NCBI RefSeq assembly: GCF_900114895.1
Contig: NZ_FOUO01000005.1
Location: 1 to 64,000, forward strand
DNA: 64,000 nt
DNA from: Ectothiorhodospira mobilis
GTDB taxonomy: Bacteria; Pseudomonadota; Gammaproteobacteria; Ectothiorhodospirales; Ectothiorhodospiraceae
Direction of reading: 5' to 3'
Shown: one piece after another, positions 6,831 through 16,489 of the stretch
How the letters are laid out: every line of letters starts with the position of its first letter
How positions within the stretch are numbered: the stretch's first letter is position 1
The notes under the pieces: model-generated
The model's database searches: none
Told to the model about the DNA's origin: nothing
What the model saw: the letters and a program-made list of their open reading frames with translations, nothing else
Translations under genes and position numbers: made by a program

Positions 6831-8875
6831 TCCGTAAAGCCCCTGCGCAGCCCCCCGGCGGCCGCCGTGCAGGTATCCACCACCCCCAGGAAAAGCTCCA
6901 GGTCCAGGGGCTTGCTCAGGTAATCATCGAATCCGGCACGCCGGCCCCGTTCCGCGTCCCGCTCCGTGGCATTGGCGGTCAGGGCCACCACGGGGATCGT
7001 GGCCGTCACGGGATCCCCGCGCAGTTGCTCCAACACCTGATAACCGTTCAGACCCGGCATGTTGATATCCAGGAGGATGAGATCCGGGCGGTGCACCCCG
7101 GCCAGTTCCAACCCCAGCCCGGCCGATGGGGCGCTGATCACCCGCACGGCGGGGCGGCGGCTCAAGGCCTGCTCCACCAGGCGCAGGTTCGAGGGGTTGT
7201 CGTCCACATGCAGGAGGGTGAAGGGGTATGGTTCCGGCGCGGACCGCTCGATAATCCCCTCATCCCCCGATCGCGGCGCCGGGGTGGACCATCTGCCCCG
7301 TTGCAACTGGAACCAGAAGCAACTCCCTCCGCTCTCCATCGCCTCATAGCCCATGTCCCCCTGCATCAACCCCACCAGGCGTTGGCAGATGGCCAGGCCG
7401 ATGCCCGTCCCCTCCGAACCGGGATGGGTCTGCTCATGCAGTCGGGAAAAGGGCTTGAACAGCTCCTGCCGCAAGCCCTCCGGGATACCGGGACCGGTGT
7501 CCCGCACCTGCACCCGCACGGCATCGGACCCGGTGAACTCCTGCAGGACCTGGACCCACCCACCGGACCGGTTGTACTTGATGGCGTTGGAGATCAGGTT
7601 GATCAGCACCTGTTTGAGGCGGATCCGGTCCGCCACCAGCACGGCATCCAGGGGGTGCACCTGGAGATCCACCCCCGCTTCCCGGGCCAGGGGAGCCAGC
7701 AGGGTGATGCACTCGTCCACCACCTCGCCCAGCGGTACCGGCTCCATGGACAATTCCAGTCGCCCGGACTCCACGCGGGAGAGGTCCAGCACCTCGTTGA
7801 TCAACGCCAAAAGGTGCCGGCCGCCGCGCAGGATCTCATGGACATGGGCCCGCTGCTCCCCCCCCAGTGCCGGATCCGCCTCCAGCAGCTGGGAGAACCC
7901 CAGAACGGCGTTCATGGGGGTGCGCAGCTCGTGGCTCATACGGGAGAGGAACTCCGATTTGGCACGGCTGGCCCGCTCCGCCTCCTCCTTGGCGCGCCTC
8001 CACTGGCATACCGCCTTGTGACGCCCCTCCTCGGCGCTCAGGGCCGCCGCCAGGATGCCCACCACCCGCCGGTCCTCCTCCGTGGGGGTGTACTCGCTAC
8101 GGAATACCACGCACAGGGAACCCACCGGCGCGTCGCCGCAGCGCACCACATGCCCGAGATAGGCCCGCAGCTCATAACGGCGCACATAGGGATCGGTGTG
8201 GGCGTAGCAGGTCCGGGCCAGATCGGGGGCGGCATAGAGATCCCCGTGGACACCACAGATCATGTCGTAGCAGACATGTCCTTCGGGATCATCCTCAGCG
8301 GGCATGTCCTTCGGGGTCCGCCAGCCCCCGAGGACACAGAGCCGCTCCCCCTCCAACCGGTGGTAGATGGCGGCATCGCTCTCCAAAAGTTCGCCGCAGA
8401 CTTGGGTGATGCTGGCGATGTTGTCGCGATAATCGGGCCCCAGACGGGCCAGGCAATCGTTCAGGCGCATCAGGCGCGCCTCGGTGCGCTTGCGCCCCCC
8501 CAGATCCCGCAGGATCCCCACGGCATGCCAGCCCTCCCCGGAGGGAAAGGCGGACAGGGACAACTCCATGTCCATGGGCGTGCCATCCCGGTGCCGGGCC
8601 TGCACCTCCACCGTTCGCCCCACACGCTCGCCGATGCCGCTGTGAAAGAAACGTTCCAGGGATGCCCGCATGGCATCGGAGACCCCATGGGGCGTGATGC
8701 AGGCGTGGAGTTCCCGGCCCAGGACCTCTTCGGCCCGGTATCCCAGGAGGGATTCCGCGGCGGGATTCCAAAAGACGATGCGGCCGTGGGCGTCCATCAT
8801 GACGATGGCATCCCGGGCCGCCGAGGTGATGGCGGTGACCAGGGCCTGGGGGGGCTGATCCAGGGAGGTGGCCAT
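6815..8875 (-). CDS. hybrid sensor histidine kinase (PAS-GAF-HisKA-HATPase-REC)
   Basis: This 686-residue protein has no obvious membrane segment and should be cytoplasmic. Its order is a PAS domain (about 10-130), a GAF-like sensor region (about 140-285), a HisKA dimerisation domain with the H-box FLSRMSHELRTPMN (His near 315), an ATPase domain with NLISNAIKYN and DTGPGIP and GTGIGLAI motifs, and a C-terminal receiver with LLHVDDNPSN and the phosphoacceptor LILLDINMPGLNGY. No cognate output protein adjoins it, so its target is unknown. It converges on and overlaps the PilZ gene by 16 bases. Confidence 0.92.
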   Translation of the reverse strand: MATSLDQPPQALVTAITSAARDAIVMMDAHGRIVFWNPAAESLLGYRAEEVLGRELHACITPHGVSDAMRASLERFFHSGIGERVGRTVEVQARHRDGTPMDMELSLSAFPSGEGWHAVGILRDLGGRKRTEARLMRLNDCLARLGPDYRDNIASITQVCGELLESDAAIYHRLEGERLCVLGGWRTPKDMPAEDDPEGHVCYDMICGVHGDLYAAPDLARTCYAHTDPYVRRYELRAYLGHVVRCGDAPVGSLCVVFRSEYTPTEEDRRVVGILAAALSAEEGRHKAVCQWRRAKEEAERASRAKSEFLSRMSHELRTPMNAVLGFSQLLEADPALGGEQRAHVHEILRGGRHLLALINEVLDLSRVESGRLELSMEPVPLGEVVDECITLLAPLAREAGVDLQVHPLDAVLVADRIRLKQVLINLISNAIKYNRSGGWVQVLQEFTGSDAVRVQVRDTGPGIPEGLRQELFKPFSRLHEQTHPGSEGTGIGLAICQRLVGLMQGDMGYEAMESGGSCFWFQLQRGRWSTPAPRSGDEGIIERSAPEPYPFTLLHVDDNPSNLRLVEQALSRRPAVRVISAPSAGLGLELAGVHRPDLILLDINMPGLNGYQVLEQLRGDPVTATIPVVALTANATERDAERGRRAGFDDYLSKPLDLELFLGVVDTCTAAAGGLRRGFTDQPAG

Positions 8876-9273
8876 CAGGGACGCATCTTACCGAAAGGGC
8901 TGGAGACGGCGACCCGCCTGCCGGGCGGGATCCACGGAAAAGACCGGCCTGCCCCTTTGGCGGCGCGCATCTCCCTTTCCATGGTGCGTGAGGTGTTCCG
9001 GTTCGGCGCCGGGGGGATCATGGGATGGAAAGGATCCACCGCCGTGGATCGGGCGTGATCGGGGAAGGTAAGGAGAGGATCACCCTGGACCGCCTTGGTG
9101 CTTGCCAAAGCCGATCAGAATGATCAATAATAAATCTGGAATGATTCAAAAACGGCAGGCAGGCCTTCCGAGCAACCCGTGGGCGCGTCTCTGGAAAAGT
9201 CTTGCCCATGATGGTGTTGGCTCAGTCGGCCCCCTGCCGTGGTCACCGCGTCAATGGCGCAGTGGAGAAGACC
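8876..9273. other. 398-bp intergenic region between kinase gene and LH beta gene
   Basis: No open frame here resembles a protein and no RNA family is recognised. It must hold the kinase gene promoter on the minus strand. An AT-rich stretch lies near 9117-9145. A weak hairpin near 9147-9165 followed by a run of T on the minus strand could end the light-harvesting transcript, but it is not convincing. Confidence 0.4.
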
Positions 9274-9414
9274 TCAGTAGAAGGGTCTCCACAGGAACAC
9301 CAGGAAGTGCGCGGCGGCAGCCAGGACCATGAACACCGTGAAGGTGGTCTTGAACTGTTCGTGGAATTCCTTGGCCTGTTCTTCGCTCAGACCGGAGATG
9401 CTGTTTTCATTCAT
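9274..9414 (-). CDS. light-harvesting complex beta subunit
   Basis: This 46-residue antenna polypeptide begins MNENSISGLSEEQAKEFHEQ and has one membrane helix. The typical beta pattern is complete: the N-terminal EAKEFH-type motif with His18, the bacteriochlorophyll-ligating His36 in AAAAHFLV, and the C-terminal WRP motif (LWRPFY) found in LH1-type and many Chromatiales antenna betas. A GGAGGAA ribosome binding site precedes the ATG. The gene begins 14 bases after the alpha gene stop, which is the reverse of the usual beta-alpha order. Whether it belongs to an LH1 or an LH2 complex cannot be decided from this pair alone, so no puf or puc symbol is given. Confidence 0.93.
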   Translation of the reverse strand: MNENSISGLSEEQAKEFHEQFKTTFTVFMVLAAAAHFLVFLWRPFY

Positions 9415-9428
9415 GCTCGATTCCTCCG

Positions 9429-9641
9429 TTACTCGGAAGCGGATTCTTCAGCGGCAGCCGCGGAAGCGTCGTAGGTCAGGGGGTTGTAGTTGTCGTTGCT
9501 GTACACGAAGGCGTGCACGGCCAGGGCGACAACCAGCACGGCCATCAGGATGGGCATCAGCCAGGTGCCGGGGTTCACCACCAGCCACAGCTTCCAGTCG
9601 TCACGGGGATTGCTCGGCTTGCTCGGTCTGTACTCGCTCAT
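9429..9641 (-). CDS. light-harvesting complex alpha subunit
   Basis: This 70-residue antenna polypeptide has the alpha-type pattern: a short N-terminal cytoplasmic part, WKLWLVVNPGTW at the membrane interface, a single helix with the bacteriochlorophyll-binding His43 in ALAVHAFVYS, and a periplasmic tail rich in alanine and glutamate. It pairs with the beta subunit in the photosynthetic membrane to hold bacteriochlorophyll and carotenoid. A GAGGG ribosome binding site precedes the ATG. A PucC/LhaA-family gene and bchL lie upstream on the same strand, but a 350-base leader with its own promoter separates them. Confidence 0.92.
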   Translation of the reverse strand: MSEYRPSKPSNPRDDWKLWLVVNPGTWLMPILMAVLVVALAVHAFVYSNDNYNPLTYDASAAAAEESASE

Positions 9642-9829
9642 GGAAATTACCCTCTTTTTTTGAATCCGGGTCCGCGGACCCGATGGTGCTCATCCCTGCA
9701 TGGCCACGTGGCCATCAGGGGTGGAACGAAACGGTCTCTGTTCAGTTGCCCGGGCGGACTGCCTGCCTGAGCGCTTGAACCATGTACTCCCTGCATCGGC
9801 CGAATGACCGTGCCTGTCGTCGGGTTGTA

Positions 9830-9866
9830 AGTCTACGTTGACAAGGCCAAATGTCAAGCAATGACA
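9830..9866 (-). promoter_or_regulatory. promoter and palindromic operator of the light-harvesting genes
   Basis: On the minus strand a perfect -35 TTGACA (9852-9857) is followed by 16 bases and a -10-like TAGACT (9830-9835). The region carries overlapping inverted repeats: TTGACA at 9838-9843 with TGTCAA at 9852-9857, and TGTCA at 9852-9856 with TGACA at 9862-9866. Such symmetry over a promoter suggests a repressor or redox/light regulator site. The classical CrtJ/PpsR pattern TGT-N12-ACA is not met. Confidence 0.5.
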
Positions 9867-9922
9867 ACGCCGTGAATCCCCCCAAAAAGACCTTTACTAT
9901 CAATAGGTTAAGTACAGAACCC

Positions 9923-9963
9923 CCGGATGCCTCAGGGAAAGTTCCCGGACATCCGGATTTTTT
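9923..9963 (+). terminator. terminator-like hairpin with T-tract on the plus strand
   Basis: CCGGATG (9923-9929) pairs with CATCCGG (9950-9956), an inner GGGAA/TTCCC stem lies at 9935-9946, and six T residues follow at 9958-9963 on the plus strand. On the minus strand, where the flanking genes are read, there is no T-tract after the stem. No plus-strand gene is recognised upstream, so this may end an antisense transcript or be a fortuitous hairpin downstream of the pucC-like gene. Confidence 0.45.
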
Positions 9964-9993
9964 CTGACCCAGATCATGATTTCCTCCAGCCCC

Positions 9994-11433
9994 TCAGGCA
10001 CCGGGGAAATCGGAGATGCCAAAACGGGAGGATCCGCCGTGGCGGGGTCCACCCTCGCGCAGCAACGGCACCATCATCACCAGGGCCGCCACCAGCAGGC
10101 CGATCTCCAGGTAATAGACCGCAAGGTACCCCGTGGCGGCTCCGGACAGACCCTCTCCGAAGAGCCCCCAGCCGGCGAACAGCCCGACCAGGTCGCGCAG
10201 GATCCCCCCCAGGGCCATGGCGGCCCCGGCGGCGGTGGCCTGGACGGCCCCCCAGGCCCCCACGGCCATGCCGCTCTGATCCCCTTGGGCGAAGGCCATC
10301 ATGGCCAGCAGGGTGGACACGGCGAACAGGCCGCCGCCGAACCCGATGAGGCCGGTCCCCAGGCGAAAGATGAGGGTGGACTCCAGGGGGACCGCCGCCA
10401 CCACGATCAGGAAGGCCGCCACACCGATGAGCGCCCCCAGGGCCGCCACCCGATAGGGATCGGCACCCCGGGTGAGCTGGTAGGCCGCCAGGGAGAAGGC
10501 CGCCAGCATCCCCGCCGCCCACAGGGCCGTGAGGGTGGTGGTGGCGGAGACGGACATCCCCAGGATCTCGCCGCCATAGGGTTCCAGGAGGATGTCCTGC
10601 ATGTTCAATCCCAGGGTGCCCAGACCGATCACCACCAAGAGGCGGCGGATCTGGCTGTGGGCACTGAAGGAGCGCCAGGCCTCCAGGAAGGGCACACCCG
10701 GCTCATGGCGCGCCTTGGCCCGCTCGTGATTCACCGCCTCCTGCTTCCACAGGGCCAGGAGATTGAGGCCGATGGTGACCACCGCCGCCCCCTGGAGGAC
10801 CTCGATGAGCCGTCCCGGGCTGTAGTCCCGCAGCAGCAGCCCGAAGACCGCCGAGGCCAGGAGCATGCCCGCCAGCAGGATGACGTACAGCAGGGCCACC
10901 ACCCGGGGACGCTGCTCCTGGGCGGCCAGGTCGGTGGCCAGGGCCAGGCCGGCGGTCTGAGTGGTGTGCATGCCCGCCCCCACCAGCAGGAAGGCCAGAG
11001 CCGCCGCCAGGGGACCGAGGAAGAAGGGTCCGCTGCCCTCGGAGAGCACCAGCAGGGCAAAGGGCATGATGGCCAGGCCCGCGAACTGCAGCAGGGTCCC
11101 CATCCAGAGGTAGGGCACCCGCCGCCAGCCGAAGGCCGATTTGTGGTTGTCCGAGCGGTGCCCCAAAAGGGCCCGCAGGGGGGCGAAGGTGATGGGCAGG
11201 GCCACCATGACCGCCACCAGCCAGGCGGAGACCCCCAGTTCCACCACCATCACCCGGTTGAGGGTACCGGTGAGCAGCACCATGGACATGCCCACCGAGA
11301 CCTGGAACAGGGCCAGCCGCAGCAGCCGCTGCAGGGGCAGTTCCTCGCTGGCCGCATCCGCGAAGGGCAGGATGCTGGGACCGAAGCGGTTGATCAGCCC
11401 CATGAAAGCGCCGGCGCCCTTTTTACCTGTCAT
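9994..11433 (-). CDS. PucC/LhaA-family light-harvesting complex assembly protein (BCH2 family MFS)
   Basis: This 479-residue membrane protein has about twelve hydrophobic segments and the family signature near its N-terminus (LTGTLNRVMVVELGVSAWLVA), plus FAPLRALLGHRSDN and the mid-protein LLEPYGGEILGMSV motif. Members of this MFS branch (PucC, LhaA, Bch2) are needed to assemble antenna complexes and are thought to deliver pigments. Which subtype this is cannot be settled; adjacency to bchL resembles the bchL-bchM-lhaA order of other purple bacteria with bchM missing, while adjacency to an antenna gene pair would suit PucC. GGAGGAG lies 7 bases before the ATG. It is 94 bases downstream of bchL. 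Confidence 0.9.
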   Translation of the reverse strand: MTGKKGAGAFMGLINRFGPSILPFADAASEELPLQRLLRLALFQVSVGMSMVLLTGTLNRVMVVELGVSAWLVAVMVALPITFAPLRALLGHRSDNHKSAFGWRRVPYLWMGTLLQFAGLAIMPFALLVLSEGSGPFFLGPLAAALAFLLVGAGMHTTQTAGLALATDLAAQEQRPRVVALLYVILLAGMLLASAVFGLLLRDYSPGRLIEVLQGAAVVTIGLNLLALWKQEAVNHERAKARHEPGVPFLEAWRSFSAHSQIRRLLVVIGLGTLGLNMQDILLEPYGGEILGMSVSATTTLTALWAAGMLAAFSLAAYQLTRGADPYRVAALGALIGVAAFLIVVAAVPLESTLIFRLGTGLIGFGGGLFAVSTLLAMMAFAQGDQSGMAVGAWGAVQATAAGAAMALGGILRDLVGLFAGWGLFGEGLSGAATGYLAVYYLEIGLLVAALVMMVPLLREGGPRHGGSSRFGISDFPGA

Positions 11434-11527
11434 GAGCGTTCTCCTCCCACCTTACATGCGTCATGCCCGTGAAACCGGGCGGGGCGGGTGCCCCACCCGT
11501 TGCCGCATCCCCTCCACCGGGGCGGCA

Positions 11528-12601
<1,074 letters not shown>

Positions 12602-13024
12602 TCAGCCGCCGAGTCTGCGGTGATACCAGAGGTTGCGCCCCTCGTTGTAGATCAGCCAGATGATCCCGGCCCAGACCATCAGGTCCGCCAGGTAGTAGAC
12701 CAGGGGCCGGCCGCCGTCGGGATCGTAGCCGAGCCAGGTCTTCATCCCCATGCCCAGGGTCAGGCCGCCGAAGAACAGCAGCACCGAAAGGACGCGGTGG
12801 CGCTGGACGCGATCGTTGAACTCCATCTCCTCCAGCTCCGCATCGGTCCACTGGCGCTCGTCCTGACCCTCTACATCATGGTCCTGCGGGGGTTGCTGTT
12901 CACTCTCCTGCGGCTGGGCCGTGGCATACGACGGCTGCGAGGCGATGGGCACCCCGCAATTCGGGCAGGTGGGCGCCTTGTCGGAGACCTGCCGTCCGCA
13001 CTCGGGACATTCGATCAAAGCCAT
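12602..13024 (-). CDS. zinc-ribbon membrane protein of unknown function
   Basis: This 140-residue protein begins with a rubredoxin-like zinc ribbon (CPEC at 6-9 and CPNC at 20-23, in the pattern ECPECGRQVSDKAPTCPNCG), followed by a glutamine- and acid-rich linker and two hydrophobic segments (about 83-98 and 110-126). The ribbon would lie in the cytoplasm. No function is known to me for this combination. It lies 177 bases upstream of bchL on the same strand, with gdhA upstream in turn, so a link to photosynthesis is possible but unsupported. Confidence 0.75.
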   Translation of the reverse strand: MALIECPECGRQVSDKAPTCPNCGVPIASQPSYATAQPQESEQQPPQDHDVEGQDERQWTDAELEEMEFNDRVQRHRVLSVLLFFGGLTLGMGMKTWLGYDPDGGRPLVYYLADLMVWAGIIWLIYNEGRNLWYHRRLGG

Positions 13025-13107
13025 GTTTCTTCATCCCCTTCGAAAGCAGAACGCCCCGATCCCGGGCATACCCGGCAGGGCGGCGGATCGGATCGTCAAT
13101 CCGCTGC

Positions 13108-13136
13108 ATGATACAAGGCGATCCTCACCTGGTGAA
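13108..13136 (-). promoter_or_regulatory. possible promoter with 11-bp palindrome, zinc-ribbon gene
   Basis: On the minus strand TTCACC (13131-13136) and TATCAT (13108-13113) are separated by 17 bases. The -35 region overlaps a perfect odd palindrome, TCACC-T-GGTGA on the plus strand at 13125-13135. The -35 match is only partial, so this is a tentative call. Confidence 0.3.
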
Positions 13137-13215
13137 TACTTATCCGCCCGTCGCGGCCTGTGCACCCAGGATTCGGGGTGCGCGCCGGACCATACGGGAG
13201 ACGGCGGGCAGGGAT

Positions 13216-14613
<1,398 letters not shown>

Positions 14614-14654
14614 CTACAGCAAGCGGGACCTCCTGTCCCGGGGCGTTTGGGGGA

Positions 14655-16280
14655 TCAGACCTTGAAGCGGCCCACCCGGTCCTGCAGATCCGCCGCCAGT
14701 CGCGCCAGTTCCTCGCTGGCGGAGGCGATCTGATCGGCACCGGAGGCGGCGTGCTCCACACCGTCGTTGATGTTGACCACGTTGCGGTTCACCTCCTCGG
14801 CGACGGTGGACTGCTCCTCGGCGGCGCTGGCGATCTGGCTGTTCATGTCGTTGAGGGTGCCCACGGAGCGGGTGATCACCTCCAGGGACTGCCCGGCACG
14901 GCCGGCCTGGTCCACCCCGTCCCGCGCCCTGGAGCGCCCCTGATCCATGGCCTTCACCGCCTTGGAGGCCCCGGACTGCAGGCGCTCGATCATGTCCTGC
15001 ACCTCGTTGGTGGATTCCTGGGTGCGGCTGGCCAGGGTGCGCACCTCATCCGCCACCACGGCAAACCCGCGCCCCTGCTCCCCGGCCCGGGCCGCCTCGA
15101 TGGCGGCGTTCAGGGCCAGCAGGTTGGTCTGTTCGGCGATGCCCCGGATCACGTCCAGCACCTTGCCGATCTCCTCGCTGTCGGCGGAGAGACGGTGGAT
15201 CACCTCGGCGGCGTCCTCCACCTCCTTGGCCAGGGTCTCGATGGTGTGGATGGTCTGCGTCACCTCCCGGCCCCCGGTCTGGGCCTGTTCGTCGGTGGTG
15301 CGGGTGGTCTGGGCCGCCTCGGCGGCGTTGCGCGCCACCTCCTGCACGGTACTGGTCATCTCGTTCATGGCGGTGGCCACCTGCTCCACCTCCGATTTCT
15401 GGTGCTGCACCTGCTGGCGGGTCTCGCCGCTGGTGGCGGAGAGCTCCTCCGCCGCCGCCGCCAGTTGCGAGGCGGCCCCCACCACCTGTTTCACCAGCTC
15501 ATGCACCCGGTCGGCGAAGCCGTTGAAGGCCCGTGACAGATCGCCGATCTCGTCCCGGCTTTCCACCGGCAAGCGCTGGGTCAGGTCCCCGTCCCCCTCG
15601 GCGATGGCCCGCAGATGGGCCGTGGTGGCCCGCACCGGTCCCACGATGGCCCGGGTGATGAGCAGGCCCAGCCCCCCGGCCACCAGGATGCCGAACACGG
15701 CCGCCCCTCCCATGATGGAGGTGGCGGTGGCGGCGGCGGTGCGGGCCGAATCGTCCGCGGCGCGGCGCTCGCGGGTCAGGTCCTGCTTGAGGTCCGCGAA
15801 CAGGTCCTGAAGGGTGGCCAGCTCCGCCAGGGTGCGGTCCCGGTAGATGCGCAGGGCCTCCCCCCGGTCCCCCGCCTCCTGGGCCTCGAGGATGTCATGG
15901 GCGCTCTGATGCAGGCGCTCATGCGGGGCCTCGATGGCATCGAAGGTACGGCGGAAGGACTCGGGGGCCTCGCTGTAGGCGGGGCTGTCCCGGAAGTCGT
16001 AATACCACTGGCCGAAGTCGCAGCGGGTGGGATCCAACTGCCCGGAAAAGCTGGACCCCAGGATGAAGGTGTTGGCCAGATTATTGACCCAGGCCAGGTG
16101 ATCCACCTCCTTCTCCACCTGGAACAGGGCCTGCTCATAGGCCGCGGCGGAGGTATCATGGGCCGTTCCGAGGCGGTTCAGGCCCAACCAGCCGATGAGG
16201 GCAACGATCACCAGGAGTGTCAGGATCAAGCCGAACGACAGGGCCAGCTTGCGCCCGATCGTGAGGGAGGAAACCTTCAT
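14655..16280 (-). CDS. methyl-accepting chemotaxis protein with periplasmic CZB-like zinc-binding domain
   Basis: This 541-residue receptor has an N-terminal membrane helix (about 9-32), an extracytoplasmic domain, a second helix (about 188-212), a HAMP domain and a signalling domain with the hairpin tip region [34 protein letters not shown] split over the usual positions. The sensory domain shows the chemoreceptor zinc-binding pattern: HLAW near 60, a CDFGQWYYD motif near 87-95, and [10 protein letters not shown] near 118-127. CZB domains sense zinc or hypochlorous acid in known cases. Here the domain lies between the membrane helices and so should face the periplasm. A diguanylate cyclase gene lies upstream on the same strand. 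Confidence 0.93.
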   Translation of the reverse strand: MKVSSLTIGRKLALSFGLILTLLVIVALIGWLGLNRLGTAHDTSAAAYEQALFQVEKEVDHLAWVNNLANTFILGSSFSGQLDPTRCDFGQWYYDFRDSPAYSEAPESFRRTFDAIEAPHERLHQSAHDILEAQEAGDRGEALRIYRDRTLAELATLQDLFADLKQDLTRERRAADDSARTAAATATSIMGGAAVFGILVAGGLGLLITRAIVGPVRATTAHLRAIAEGDGDLTQRLPVESRDEIGDLSRAFNGFADRVHELVKQVVGAASQLAAAAEELSATSGETRQQVQHQKSEVEQVATAMNEMTSTVQEVARNAAEAAQTTRTTDEQAQTGGREVTQTIHTIETLAKEVEDAAEVIHRLSADSEEIGKVLDVIRGIAEQTNLLALNAAIEAARAGEQGRGFAVVADEVRTLASRTQESTNEVQDMIERLQSGASKAVKAMDQGRSRARDGVDQAGRAGQSLEVITRSVGTLNDMNSQIASAAEEQSTVAEEVNRNVVNINDGVEHAASGADQIASASEELARLAADLQDRVGRFKV

Positions 16281-16489
16281 CGTGTACCCACCTTAGGTTC
16301 TTGCCGCGCCGAAGGACGCGTCTTTATTGTCCACGCCCCCGGGGCCCTGATCCCAACCGCGTGCCCCTCCCTGAGGGGGATTCTCCATCGCCCTGAGCAC
16401 CGCGGGCATCGCCCGCCGATGCTCGCGGTATCGGCCGGCAAGGCCATGACTTGAAGGTGACAACCATCAAGTCGGCCATCCTAGGCCCT

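Noticed and set aside
9018-9209. Short minus-strand open frame of 63 codons after the antenna beta gene as a further antenna or PufX-like gene
   Set aside because: No membrane helix or antenna motif is present in the translation.
9838-9866. CrtJ/PpsR binding site (TGT-N12-ACA) over the antenna promoter
   Set aside because: The half-sites present are spaced by 8 and 5 bases, not 12, so the defined motif is not met.
16281-16330. Sigma-28 promoter for the chemoreceptor gene
   Set aside because: A TAAA with a 15-base spacer exists on the minus strand, but the -10 matches only about 4 of 8 bases.
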